Shown: positions 7,447-15,772 of the stretch, in pieces
Layout: each line of letters begins with the position of its first letter
Position numbering within the stretch: the stretch's first letter is position 1
Assembly (NCBI GenBank): GCA_905234555.1
Contig: CAJOHO010000034.1
Location: 1 to 48,113 of the forward strand
Direction of reading: 5' to 3'
DNA: 48,113 nt
DNA from: an uncultured Bacteroidaceae bacterium
GTDB lineage: Bacteria; Bacteroidota; Bacteroidia; Bacteroidales; Bacteroidaceae
Notes under the pieces: model-generated
Told to the model about the DNA's origin: nothing
What the model saw: the letters and a program-made list of their open reading frames with translations, nothing else
Databases searched by the model: none
Program-made: the position numbers and the translations under genes

Positions 7447-8313
7447 TTACTTCTTTGCGTTGTACTTGGAAACCATATCCAGGAGGTCGATCGTAGAGTT
7501 CTCCATCTGGGCAGTGATGCCTTCGATCTTAGCGAGGATATAGTTGTAGAATACCTGGAGGATGAGGGCAACCACGATACCGAAGATAGTAGTCAGAAGG
7601 GCCACCTTCATACCGCCGGCAACGACTGTTGGAGAGATATCACCTGCAGCCTGGATGTCGTCGAATGCCTGCACCATACCAATCACAGTTCCCAAGAATC
7701 CGAGAGATGGAGCCATACCGATGAAGAGTGTGATCCAAGAGCAACCCTTTTCAAGGTTAGAAGCCTGAACAGCGCCGTAGGCAACCACAGCCTTCTCAAC
7801 GGAGTCAGCACCTTCGTCCATACGCATGAGACCCTGATAGTAGATAGAAGCGATAGGACCGCGAGTGTCGCGAGCTACAGCCTTGGCTGCTTCCACATCA
7901 CCCTTCTGGAGAAGAGCTTCTTCTACGCCTTCCTTCATCTGCTTTGGATTCACATCAGCAAGAGCGAGAGAGATGATACGCTCGATGCAGAATGCAAGAC
8001 CGATAACGAGAGCGATAGCAACGAGTGCCATGAAGCCAGCGTCACCTTCGATGAACTTAGTCTTCAGAGTCTTGTACATACCAGTCTCTTCAACAACAGG
8101 AGCTTCTTCTGCTTCTTCTGCAGGAGCCTCTTCTACTGTCTCAGTGCTTTCGATTTCAGTTGCAGCTGAATCAGCTTCTTCAGCTACTTGTTCGTCCTGA
8201 GTTGCTTCAGTCTGCTCAGCAGGAGCAGCAGCTTCGTCTTGTGCAAATACAGACTGGCTCATGCCAAAGGTAAGAAGACCAGTCATTGCAATCATTGCAA
8301 ATACTTTTTTCAT
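7447..8313 (-). CDS. exbB: ExbB/TolQ/MotA proton-channel protein with N-terminal acidic extension
   Basis: 288 residues. A signal-like N-terminus (AMTGLLTFGMSQSVFAQDE) is followed by an extension rich in Ala and Glu (residues about 25-78), then the MotA/TolQ/ExbB domain. Helices lie near residues 88-110, 192-215 and 230-255. The second and third contain SLGFLGTVIGMVQAFDDI and VALLTTIFGIVVALIL, the conserved pore region. It conducts protons to power TonB. Classical ExbB lacks the cleavable leader and acidic arm, but this architecture is frequent in Bacteroidota. First gene of the operon. No clear promoter box was found between it and the tRNA gene. Confidence 0.9.
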   Translation of the reverse strand: MKKVFAMIAMTGLLTFGMSQSVFAQDEAAAPAEQTEATQDEQVAEEADSAATEIESTETVEEAPAEEAEEAPVVEETGMYKTLKTKFIEGDAGFMALVAIALVIGLAFCIERIISLALADVNPKQMKEGVEEALLQKGDVEAAKAVARDTRGPIASIYYQGLMRMDEGADSVEKAVVAYGAVQASNLEKGCSWITLFIGMAPSLGFLGTVIGMVQAFDDIQAAGDISPTVVAGGMKVALLTTIFGIVVALILQVFYNYILAKIEGITAQMENSTIDLLDMVSKYNAKK

Positions 8314-8416
8314 TTTGTTTTTGAAGTTTTTAAGATTAATAATATTTGTTATTTTTACTTTCTTTCAGTAATGTTAGGTCCTTGTGGGCTTAGCCCATTA
8401 ACATCTTTCTGCATTG

Positions 8417-8504
8417 CGGAGAGACGGGGATTCGAACCCCGGATACGCTTTTGACGTATACACGCTTTCCAGGCGTGCCTCTTCAGCCACTCGAGCATCT
8501 CTCC
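8417..8504 (-). tRNA. tRNA-Ser(GGA)
   Basis: An 88-nt class II tRNA on the minus strand. The acceptor stem is GGAGAGA/TCTCTCC. The anticodon arm CACGC-CTGGAAA-GCGTG gives anticodon GGA, read as serine. A long variable arm (TATACGTCAAAAGCGTATC) is typical of tRNA-Ser. The T arm is CCGGGGTTCGAATCCCCG. CCA is not encoded. Confidence 0.95.
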
Positions 8505-8712
8505 AATGGTGATTTCGCTTCTAAATCGGCTGCAATTTACGACATTTTTCCGAGATACCTGCAAAATCAGCAACAAAAATAATGATTTTTTTGCTACAAA
8601 ACGTATTCTTTGCAAGGAAAGTTGCATTTTTTCGCAAAAAAAATCAAAAACTGCCCCATTCCGTTGCAAATTCAGGGTCATCGGGAGCAGATTGTGCCAA
8701 ATAACTCCATTT

Positions 8713-9498
8713 TTATCCTAAGGCAAAAATCCTGTTCACATTTTGAGTGGTCACAGCATCCACTTCACTCATATCACAACCATAAATCTCTGCCATTTTC
8801 TTCGCAACTTCCACCACAAACGCACTTTCATTCCGTTGTCCTCGATGAGGAACAGGCGCCATATAGGGCGAGTCTGTCTCCAGAACAATCCGAGAAAGGG
8901 GAACACTTTGACGCAGCACTTCGGGCAATTGGGATTTCTTGAAGGTGAGAACACCTCCGATTCCCAACACGAAATTGGGGAACTGCAACAGTTCTTCTGC
9001 TTCGTTCGCTGTCCCAGTGAAGCAATGGAACACGCCACGAAGTTGAGGATGCTGATGACGAGCTATGATTTCCACCAGTTCGCGGTGGGCGTTTCTGGCA
9101 TGAATCATCAACGGCAGATTGTAGCGGATACCCCACTCCACCTGTCGTTCGAAGACTTCTAACTGCTGCTGACGGAAAGTGGTGTCCCAGTAGAAATCCA
9201 AACCTATTTCACCCACGGCTATGTACGGATGGTGCTCCTGCTGTAGTTCCTGCTCCATTTGCTGAAGGACAGCCTCAATGTCGGTGGTTTCAGGATTCAC
9301 ATCCTCAGGATGGAGACCTATCATCGGATAGAGATAACCTGCGTGCTCAAGGCAGAGCTGACGTATTCTTGCCAAAGTCTGCCCATTGATGTTGGGAAGG
9401 AATATCTTCTCAACACCAGCCGACTGAGCACGTTGGAGGACTTCGTGAAGATCGTCCACGAACTCTTCCCCGTCGAGATGTGAGTGAGTGTCTATCAT
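8713..9498 (-). CDS. tatD: TatD-family metal-dependent deoxyribonuclease
   Basis: 261 residues, the family length. The TIM-barrel metal sites are visible: DTHSHLD at the start (HxH), GEIGLDFYWD (Glu), MIHARNAHRE (His), GVFHCFTG (His) and LETDSPYMAP (Asp). TatD-type enzymes are Mg-dependent 3'-5' DNases/RNases linked to DNA repair. It is the downstream member of a prenyl synthase-tatD pair. A hairpin almost identical to the one before the prenyl synthase lies 19 nt before its start codon. Confidence 0.93.
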   Translation of the reverse strand: MIDTHSHLDGEEFVDDLHEVLQRAQSAGVEKIFLPNINGQTLARIRQLCLEHAGYLYPMIGLHPEDVNPETTDIEAVLQQMEQELQQEHHPYIAVGEIGLDFYWDTTFRQQQLEVFERQVEWGIRYNLPLMIHARNAHRELVEIIARHQHPQLRGVFHCFTGTANEAEELLQFPNFVLGIGGVLTFKKSQLPEVLRQSVPLSRIVLETDSPYMAPVPHRGQRNESAFVVEVAKKMAEIYGCDMSEVDAVTTQNVNRIFALG

Positions 9499-9517
9499 AA
9501 GGCAGTTTTGTGGATGT

Positions 9518-9538
9518 CTCGCCGACCCAATCGGCGAG
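9518..9538 (-). repeat. Leader hairpin before tatD, duplicated before the prenyl synthase
   Basis: CTCGCCGA/TCGGCGAG stem with loop CCCAA (plus-strand reading). The same 8-bp stem plus flanking CAC occurs at 10586-10606 with loop AGGAA. Each copy sits 15-19 nt before a start codon. Confidence 0.75.
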
Positions 9539-9586
9539 CACTTTGGGGTTGTCCCTCTATACCTATTTAATAATAAGTACTCGCAA

Positions 9587-10570
9587 TTAATACTTGCGAT
9601 GCATCAGCTGATGGGCAAAGTCACGAAGACCCTGTTTCTTCTCCGACTCCACATCAACCAGGTCAAGGGCACGAAGCGATTCTGCAAACAGTTCTTCGAT
9701 TTTCGCTTCACAAACCTGACGAATACCAACCGCATCGTAAATGGCACGGACAGCTTGGATTTTCTCGTTGGCATCAAACTCTTTCCTTTCAATCCACTGG
9801 TTCAATTCTACCCGCTGCTGCTCATTCGCCATCTGAAGGGCATTGATGAGCATATAGGTCTTCTTGTTACAGAGAATATCGCCTCCGATTTTCTTGCCAA
9901 ACACAGCCGGATCGCCATAAACATCCAGCAAATCGTCCTGCAACTGGAAAGCCAGACCCATCTTTTCACCAAACTGATAAAGCAAGTCTGCATCCGAGTC
10001 AGAAGCATCCGCCAACTGTGCGCCAATCTTCAAGGCACAGGCCAGCAAGAGCGACGTCTTCAGCCGAATCATCTCCATGTATTCAGCTTCCGTCACATCG
10101 TTGCGAGTTTCATACTCAATGTCATACTGCTGACCGTCGCATACACCAAGCGTGGCTTCCGTAAAGGTTTTCAAGGCTTTCGACACAACCTCTGGTTCCT
10201 TCTGATTATATTCTGTCATCAGTCGGTAAGCCAGAATCAGCATGGCGTCGCCAGAGAGAATGGCAGCATTGTCGCCCCAAACCTTGTGGACACAGGGCTT
10301 ACCTCTGCGCATCTCAGCACGATCCATCACATCATCGTGTAGGAGTGTGAAATTGTGGTAGGTTTCCAGAGCAATGGCGTTGGAGAGAATGCTGTCCACA
10401 TCGTCACGGAACAGATTGTAGGCCATCAGCATCAACACAGGACGGATGCGTTTTCCGCCTAACGACAACTCGTAGCGAATAGGAGCATAAAGGTTTTCGG
10501 GCTGTGCAGGATAAGCTATCTTGTTCAGCGCTTCGTTTACCTTATTTAATAATAGGTCTTGTGAATACAT
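9587..10570 (-). CDS. Polyprenyl (trans-isoprenyl) diphosphate synthase
   Basis: 327 residues from the ATG giving MYSQDLLLNKVNEA. The upstream in-frame extension covers the leader hairpin and is unlikely to be translated. It is a class I trans-prenyltransferase that condenses isopentenyl diphosphate with allylic diphosphates in the cytosol. The first Asp-rich motif is LLHDDVMD, with GKRIRP upstream. The second is QLQDDLLDVYGD, followed by GGDILCNKKTYM. The product chain length (farnesyl, geranylgeranyl or longer) cannot be read with certainty. It lies between tonB, from which it is separated by a terminator, and tatD. Confidence 0.92.
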   Translation of the reverse strand: MYSQDLLLNKVNEALNKIAYPAQPENLYAPIRYELSLGGKRIRPVLMLMAYNLFRDDVDSILSNAIALETYHNFTLLHDDVMDRAEMRRGKPCVHKVWGDNAAILSGDAMLILAYRLMTEYNQKEPEVVSKALKTFTEATLGVCDGQQYDIEYETRNDVTEAEYMEMIRLKTSLLLACALKIGAQLADASDSDADLLYQFGEKMGLAFQLQDDLLDVYGDPAVFGKKIGGDILCNKKTYMLINALQMANEQQRVELNQWIERKEFDANEKIQAVRAIYDAVGIRQVCEAKIEELFAESLRALDLVDVESEKKQGLRDFAHQLMHRKY

Positions 10571-10585
10571 ACGGTTTTGTTTTTT

Positions 10586-10606
10586 CTCGCCGAAGGAATC
10601 GGCGAG
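10586..10606 (-). repeat. Leader hairpin before the prenyl synthase, duplicated before tatD
   Basis: CTCGCCGA/TCGGCGAG stem, loop AGGAA. On the minus strand it is followed by AAAAAAC and ends 15 nt before the ATG at 10570. It is therefore a translation-proximal hairpin rather than a terminator. Confidence 0.75.
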
Positions 10607-10637
10607 CACAGTATGGTTAAGCGGTTTTCAATCGAGC

Positions 10638-10666
10638 AAAAAAAAGTCGCACAAAGAATGTGCGAC
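10638..10666 (-). terminator. Intrinsic terminator of tonB
   Basis: GTCGCACA (10646-10653) pairs with TGTGCGAC (10659-10666), loop AAGAA. The minus strand continues with eight T residues. It lies 20 nt after the tonB stop. Confidence 0.9.
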
Positions 10667-10685
10667 CTAAACTGTTTGTGTGATT

Positions 10686-11426
10686 TTACTGCAGGCGGAA
10701 ACGCACTGGCAACGTAAACTTCACAGATACAGGCTTACCTTGCTGGTTACCAGGAACCCACTTCGGCATAGCCTTCACCACGCGGATAGCCTCGTTGTCG
10801 AGCGCTTTGTCAGACGAAGATTTGGCAATCTTAGGATCATTGATACTTCCGTCCTTACCTACAACGAACTGAACGTAAGCAGTACCCTGGATGTTGTTAT
10901 CCTGAGCTGAAGACGGATACTTGATGTTCTTGTTGAACCAAGCCATCATCACCTGACCGTCGCCGTTGTCACCTGGGAAGTGAGGCATCTTCTCCACAAC
11001 TTCGAAGATGATGTCTTCCTCAACAACTTCCTCAACAGGACCGATAGGACCTACAGGAGCTACAGGACCCGTTGCCACAGGACCAGAAACAACGTTCACT
11101 GTTGCTTCGGTGGTCTGCTCAGACTCCTGAATGTTGTCTTCCTTGATTTCCACATCATTTTCCACAACGTTGATAATTTCCACTACTGGTGGAATATCTG
11201 CTGGTGGTGGAGGTGCAGCCACCAAGAACTGCTGTTCTGTCACTGGAACTTCTTCAACTTCCATTGGCATGTAAGCAACATACTTGACTTTTTCAATGGT
11301 CTTGTATTCGCGAGTGGTCCACTCGAAGCAGGCAAAGATCAATGCCAGCGCGAATATGTAACCAATGAGAAGGCTCGAGGTTCTCGTTCCTTCAAGGTCG
11401 GCTTTCTTTGATTTTTTGATTTCCAT
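10686..11426 (-). CDS. tonB: TonB-family energy transducer
   Basis: 246 residues. A short basic cytoplasmic start (MEIKKSKKADLEG) is followed by a membrane anchor (SSLLIGYIFALALIFACFEW, about residues 17-36). A Pro/Val/Glu-rich periplasmic spacer follows (APPPPADIPPVVE; repeated GPVAPVGPIGPV). The C-terminal TonB domain has GTAYVQFVVGKDGSINDPKI and ends VKFTLPVRFRLQ. It links the ExbB/ExbD motor at 5832-8313 to outer-membrane TonB-dependent receptors. It has its own promoter and terminator, so it is a single-gene unit. Confidence 0.92.
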   Translation of the reverse strand: MEIKKSKKADLEGTRTSSLLIGYIFALALIFACFEWTTREYKTIEKVKYVAYMPMEVEEVPVTEQQFLVAAPPPPADIPPVVEIINVVENDVEIKEDNIQESEQTTEATVNVVSGPVATGPVAPVGPIGPVEEVVEEDIIFEVVEKMPHFPGDNGDGQVMMAWFNKNIKYPSSAQDNNIQGTAYVQFVVGKDGSINDPKIAKSSSDKALDNEAIRVVKAMPKWVPGNQQGKPVSVKFTLPVRFRLQ

Positions 11427-11510
11427 AAAGTATTTGTTTTTTGTTATTTTCAGGTTGTTTTTTTCGTTAGGATTTCATGCGTCAGCAGACTTATCTGCGC
11501 TAATCAATGG

Positions 11511-11518
11511 CAAAAGTA
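11511..11518 (-). promoter_or_regulatory. -7 promoter box (TACTTTTG) of tonB
   Basis: TACTTTTG on the minus strand, 85 nt before the tonB start. The leader contains a small hairpin, GCAGA/TCTGC. Confidence 0.6.
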
Positions 11519-11616
11519 ATACATTTTTTTTATTCTGCATTCATTCCAAGCCATTTTTTTTCAGATTTTTGTGTTTTTTTTCCAAAACGCATCAATTTTG
11601 ACACTTTTTTGGACTT

Positions 11617-14184
11617 TTATGACTCCATCTTGCGAATATAAACGTCTCTTTGCGGGAATGGAATTTCGATATGGTTTTCGTTCAGCGTATTGTAGATGGT
11701 TTCCTTTGCTTTTGCCAGGAAACTGGGTTTCTGATCCACAAGCACCCAAACCACCACGAAGAGATCCACGCTACTGTCACCGAAATCGGCAAAAGCCACC
11801 GAGATGGGTTGGTTGGGATTCACCACATCCCTTCCGTCGGGAGTCTTCTCTCGCAGTTTTTCCATTGCAGCCACCAACATCGTCCTCACCTGATCCACAT
11901 TCGTTCCGTAAGCCACACCCACAGGAATCTTCTGGAGTTCGTAGCTGTGGTTACGCGTCAAGTTCTTGAAATTCTTGTTGAACAGCGCTGAGTTCAGAAA
12001 TGCCATCACACTACCGTCCAGCAGGATAATCTGCGTACTCTGGTAAGTGATGCTTTCCACCTTACCCTGCATACCGTCGCACTCGATATAGTCTCCCACT
12101 CGCACACGTCCTGTCATCAGCGAGATGCCATAGAAGAAGTTCTCCAGCAAGTCCTTCATGGCGAAACCCATACCAGTTGCCAAACCGGCGGTAACGACGG
12201 AGATGCCACTCTTAGGAACCTGCAGCAACGAGAGAATGAAGATGACGTAAGCTCCCCACACAAGGATAGCGATGACATTGCGTGAAAGAGTTTCGTTGCC
12301 TCTGTCCTTTTTCGCTTTGCGGAACCAGTGATTATAATAGGAACGGATGGCGTAGTTGATATAGCGGAACAGGAAGTAGCAGGCCAGCGTCAGACAGAGC
12401 TTGAACAGCGAGAGCTGAATCACGTCAGGCACATCGAGGAAGTTGTGGAAGAACACATATTCCACAATACTTCCCAGTTCGAACATTCTCACAGACAGAT
12501 AGATACTCAGCAGAACGGAAAGTACCGCCATCACAGGAATGATGGTCTTGTTGACAAAGTCGAAAACCCATGTTGTCGTAAAGAACTCGCCTTTCTTCAT
12601 CCGCTTGACCAGTTTAGCGTGGTCTATATCCTCCTTATGCGTCGCATACTTCACCTTGCGGATCAGCACTCTTTCCTCATACATCCGCATGAGATCGTAG
12701 AGACAAGTGATGGTCTGGATGAACGCCAACTGAAAGGTCCACCAGATCATAATCTGCACGGCCAGCATGGTGTAGCCCAACCACGCCAGCACACAGCCCA
12801 CCAACATGGTCAGCAGGGAAATGCCTGAATACACCGTATCGCTGAGGGGTACTTTTTCCTTATTCTTACGCTGGGCACGCAACTGCCAGATGACGAATAT
12901 CAGTAGAATTGGTGGATAAATAAGATTCACGATTGTATTGGGAATCAACACAATACGGAAGACAATTACGATAAACGCCATCATGATGAAAGGCATATAG
13001 ATCTTGAAGCCGTACTTCATCTGCTTTCCCTTCAAACGAATGAGCAGCGAAATGATGATAGCTTCCATCAGCCAAGCCATATTCACCATCAGGTTGGCAG
13101 CCATGATGAACAGGTTGCGATGCATAAACTGCTTGATCACCATCACCACAATGGCAAAGATGGCAATACCTACTGCCAAAGTGAGAGCACCACGTTTCTT
13201 TTTGTATTCTTCTTCGTTGAGGAATCGATGGTTGATATTCGCGCTCATCCGTTCTGCACACTTCGGAGCAATCAGCTTCATCAGCCAAGGAACACCTCGC
13301 ATGATGATATTACTCAGCAAGGTGGCTATAAAGATATAGAAAAGCATGAAGATGCTGACACTCAGCACGATCGGTCCTCTCCATTCTGATGCGTCCTCCC
13401 CACCTTCCAGCGGCAGATACTTATCGGAGAAGTCTCGCGATGCCATCTGGAAATAGCGAGGTAGTCGTGTCAGAATCTGGAAATAGTTCTCTCCTCCGTT
13501 CACGAAGATGCTTTGCCGCAACTGCACATATCGCTCCTGCGCATAGTTGTTGAGTCTTTCCACCTGCTCCGACACCTGCGTGTAGTACCGGTTATCCTTC
13601 GTGATGGCTTCTATCATCTTTTTCAGATTGTTACGAAGCGCTGTGGCATACTCAATACACTTGGCTCGGTCCTCCAACTCCTTGTCGGTCAGTATATATG
13701 GTTCATCGTCAACCTTGGCAGTTTCCACCTCCGCCAGCAGCGAGTCCGTCGCCGTCATTTCCCAGTTCTTCTTCCCGATGGCAGGAGGAAGGGCTTTCAG
13801 CGCCTGAATCAGGCTGTCATAACGCGCTACTTCCTGCACCATCCGCCTGCGAATCTGTTCATAAGGCAAGTTGTTCTTGTGGAGTGCACGATAGAGGTCG
13901 GTGGCTTGCTGGCAGGCATAAGCCACATCCAGCGTGAAGTCTGTCTTTTGGGAATAGAGAATCAAGGCAATCTGCTCGCTCTTCTTCATGTAATCCACCA
14001 ACTGGGCATGTTGTTCCTCACTCTGTCGCTCATAGCGGACAAGGAAGGACTTCTGCTGGCGGTAGTTGCGTTCCAGTTCCAGTCGCAACACACCCAGTGT
14101 GCGGGAAAGGTCTTGTTCTTTCAGCACAGCGTGTGACGAAAGCGCCACACACATTATTATTAATAAGGAGAAGATTCTTTTCAT
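11617..14184 (-). CDS. Large MscS-family mechanosensitive channel
   Basis: 855 residues, far longer than E. coli MscS (286) and closer to the MscK/YbdG/YnaI group. A signal peptide (LLIIMCVALSSHA) precedes a helical periplasmic region of about 240 residues. Around ten membrane helices follow. Near residues 655-690 is the pore helix (ISVVTAGLATGMGFAMKDLL), then the beta domain (GRVRVGDYIECDGMQGKVESI) and the cytoplasmic domain, ending DVYIRKMES. It should open under membrane tension during osmotic downshift. It has the same orientation as the 14270 gene. Confidence 0.9.
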   Translation of the reverse strand: MKRIFSLLIIMCVALSSHAVLKEQDLSRTLGVLRLELERNYRQQKSFLVRYERQSEEQHAQLVDYMKKSEQIALILYSQKTDFTLDVAYACQQATDLYRALHKNNLPYEQIRRRMVQEVARYDSLIQALKALPPAIGKKNWEMTATDSLLAEVETAKVDDEPYILTDKELEDRAKCIEYATALRNNLKKMIEAITKDNRYYTQVSEQVERLNNYAQERYVQLRQSIFVNGGENYFQILTRLPRYFQMASRDFSDKYLPLEGGEDASEWRGPIVLSVSIFMLFYIFIATLLSNIIMRGVPWLMKLIAPKCAERMSANINHRFLNEEEYKKKRGALTLAVGIAIFAIVVMVIKQFMHRNLFIMAANLMVNMAWLMEAIIISLLIRLKGKQMKYGFKIYMPFIMMAFIVIVFRIVLIPNTIVNLIYPPILLIFVIWQLRAQRKNKEKVPLSDTVYSGISLLTMLVGCVLAWLGYTMLAVQIMIWWTFQLAFIQTITCLYDLMRMYEERVLIRKVKYATHKEDIDHAKLVKRMKKGEFFTTTWVFDFVNKTIIPVMAVLSVLLSIYLSVRMFELGSIVEYVFFHNFLDVPDVIQLSLFKLCLTLACYFLFRYINYAIRSYYNHWFRKAKKDRGNETLSRNVIAILVWGAYVIFILSLLQVPKSGISVVTAGLATGMGFAMKDLLENFFYGISLMTGRVRVGDYIECDGMQGKVESITYQSTQIILLDGSVMAFLNSALFNKNFKNLTRNHSYELQKIPVGVAYGTNVDQVRTMLVAAMEKLREKTPDGRDVVNPNQPISVAFADFGDSSVDLFVVVWVLVDQKPSFLAKAKETIYNTLNENHIEIPFPQRDVYIRKMES

Positions 14185-14215
14185 TTGAAGATTTTTGTTT
14201 ATTTCTCTATTTCCG

Positions 14216-14260
14216 CTAGTTTAACTAGTCCTGCTAGTTCTACTAGTTTCACTAGTTTTT
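14216..14260. repeat. Five tandem 9-bp repeats (CTAGTnnnn)
   Basis: CTAGT starts at 14216, 14225, 14234, 14243 and 14252, exactly 9 bp apart, with variable 4-base tails. It lies between the stop of the 14270 gene and the start of the MscS gene. Such short arrays vary in copy number between strains. Confidence 0.75.
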
Positions 14261-14269
14261 CCATTTTCT

Positions 14270-15073
14270 TTATGCTTCCACTATCTTTTTCATGCCGTCG
14301 TAAAAGCGTTTGCCCCACGAACGGACTTTCGATTTCTCAGGCAGCGAGGATTCCAGCAAGTCGGTGTCCACCTCTGTCTCTCGCTGTTCTGGTCTGGGGT
14401 CATCGGCGTCTTCGGGATCTGCTCCATCGTCCTGATCCTCATCCATGTAGTTGGTCACACTTCGTTTCAGACCGTTACCGATATCTATGAGCAGTCCCTT
14501 GAATCCTTTGTTCTGGCGAAAACGGCGATAGGCTTCCTTGCGACGACGGAACCATGCGCAGATGGCTTTCCACACTCGTTTCAGCCATTCTTTGGTAGCA
14601 ACGGCTCCGATGCAGATTCCTTTCCATATCTTAGCCAACGTAGGACGCAGGTGGATAATACCCTGGACTGTCTTCTTACTCAGCCAGATAGACCATATTA
14701 TCAGGTGCTTTCCCAGCCAGACGAGTCCCTTGCCCGTATATTCCAGACCTATCAGACACCAATAACCCAATTTCTTCAGCCAGAAGATCATCACTTCTTT
14801 CGCCACACGCAGTTTTTCCTGTGTGTTGTTGTCGTTCCAGAAGTCACGCAGACGATGGAAGCCCTTTTCGCTGTAGTCAATCAGCAGGAGTATTCCCTTG
14901 CACAGCCACTTGAGCAGGAAACGCAGGAATATCTTGGTGTATTTCCACAACTGCTGCAGAAAACGTCCGAGCAACACCAGCAGCAGACGCCCGATTTCCG
15001 CGAGCATCTGTCCACCCGACTTCTCTTCGAAGCCGTTATCTCGTTTGTGGATATTGAATTCTTCGTCTGCCAT
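14270..15073 (-). CDS. Trp- and Arg/Lys-rich helical protein of unknown function
   Basis: 267 residues from the ATG giving MADEEFNIHKRD. An upstream in-frame start would add 18 residues and fits the promoter position less well. Residues about 25-60 are a hydrophobic stretch (MLAEIGRLLLVLLGRFLQQLW). Then come repeated amphipathic segments rich in Trp, Leu and Lys (KWLCKGILLLID, WLKKLGYWCLIGLEY, WLGKHLIIWSIWLSKKT). A strongly basic part (WFRRRKEAYRRFRQ) and an acidic tail (DEDQDDGADPEDADD) complete it. It looks membrane-associated. I recognise no family. It is followed by the MscS gene on the same strand. Confidence 0.65.
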   Translation of the reverse strand: MADEEFNIHKRDNGFEEKSGGQMLAEIGRLLLVLLGRFLQQLWKYTKIFLRFLLKWLCKGILLLIDYSEKGFHRLRDFWNDNNTQEKLRVAKEVMIFWLKKLGYWCLIGLEYTGKGLVWLGKHLIIWSIWLSKKTVQGIIHLRPTLAKIWKGICIGAVATKEWLKRVWKAICAWFRRRKEAYRRFRQNKGFKGLLIDIGNGLKRSVTNYMDEDQDDGADPEDADDPRPEQRETEVDTDLLESSLPEKSKVRSWGKRFYDGMKKIVEA

Positions 15074-15124
15074 AAACAGGGTTTTTATCAATGAATTTGG
15101 AGATACAATCCACCAAATCAATTG

Positions 15125-15132
15125 CAAAATTA
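15125..15132 (-). promoter_or_regulatory. -7 promoter box (TAATTTTG)
   Basis: TAATTTTG on the minus strand, 52 nt before the start at 15073. It is divergent from the phosphoesterase promoter at 15175-15182. Confidence 0.6.
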
Positions 15133-15174
15133 ACTATTTTCTTCAAACGAACGAAAAGATTGCAGCATTTTTCT

Positions 15175-15182
15175 TATATTTG
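15175..15182 (+). promoter_or_regulatory. -7 promoter box (TATATTTG) of the phosphoesterase gene
   Basis: TATATTTG with TTG about 23 bp upstream (15150-15152). The start codon is 31 nt downstream. Confidence 0.65.
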
Positions 15183-15213
15183 CACCAAAATTTAGCAAAA
15201 ATTCACGCAATAC

Positions 15214-15723
15214 ATGACACACATAGGTTTATTGTCGGACACACACGGCTATTGGGACAGTCGTTACGAGAAGTATTTTGCCGACTGCGACGAGATATGG
15301 CACGCAGGTGATATCGGTACGGTGGAGGTAGCCGACCGCTTGGCTGAAATCTGTCCCTTGCGAGCTGTCTATGGCAACATCGACGGAGGCGATCTGCGTC
15401 ATCGGTTCAGCGAGAAATACCGATTCCGCTGTGAAGAAGTGGATGTGCTCATGAAGCATATCGGTGGTTATCCAGGACATTACGACCCCAGCATCCGCGG
15501 CAGCCTCTTCGCCCGTCCGCCCAAACTCTTCATCGCAGGTCACTCACACATCCTGAAAGTCATGTACGACCAGACGCTCCAGTGCCTCCACATCAACCCA
15601 GGAGCCGCAGGCATATCCGGCTTCCATAAAGTCCGCACCCTCGTCCGTTTCAACATCGACGGCAGCGAAATCAAAGACCTCGAAGTCATCGAGTTAGCAG
15701 AGAAAAGTGAAATCCTTCCTTAA
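15214..15723 (+). CDS. YfcE/MJ0936-type metallophosphoesterase
   Basis: 169 residues, the size of YfcE-like phosphodiesterases. The dinuclear metal motifs are clear: LLSDTHGYWD (D-x-H), HAGDIGTVEV (GD), VYGNIDGGD (GN) and the C-terminal FIAGHSHI (GHxH). It should hydrolyse phosphodiesters in the cytosol; the natural substrate is unknown. The AmpG-like transporter gene follows after 49 nt without a terminator, so the two are likely co-transcribed. Confidence 0.88.
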   Translation: MTHIGLLSDTHGYWDSRYEKYFADCDEIWHAGDIGTVEVADRLAEICPLRAVYGNIDGGDLRHRFSEKYRFRCEEVDVLMKHIGGYPGHYDPSIRGSLFARPPKLFIAGHSHILKVMYDQTLQCLHINPGAAGISGFHKVRTLVRFNIDGSEIKDLEVIELAEKSEILP

Positions 15724-15772
15724 ACCCTTTATTCAGTAATCCCGTGATTCCGTAAATCCGTAAATCCATAAT

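Noticed and set aside
8355-8681. A 108-codon minus-strand frame
   Set aside because: It contains the whole tRNA-Ser gene and intergenic AT-rich sequence.
12328-13389. Several plus-strand frames of 110-166 codons inside the MscS gene
   Set aside because: They are antisense shadows of a clear 855-residue membrane protein and have no promoter or family match.
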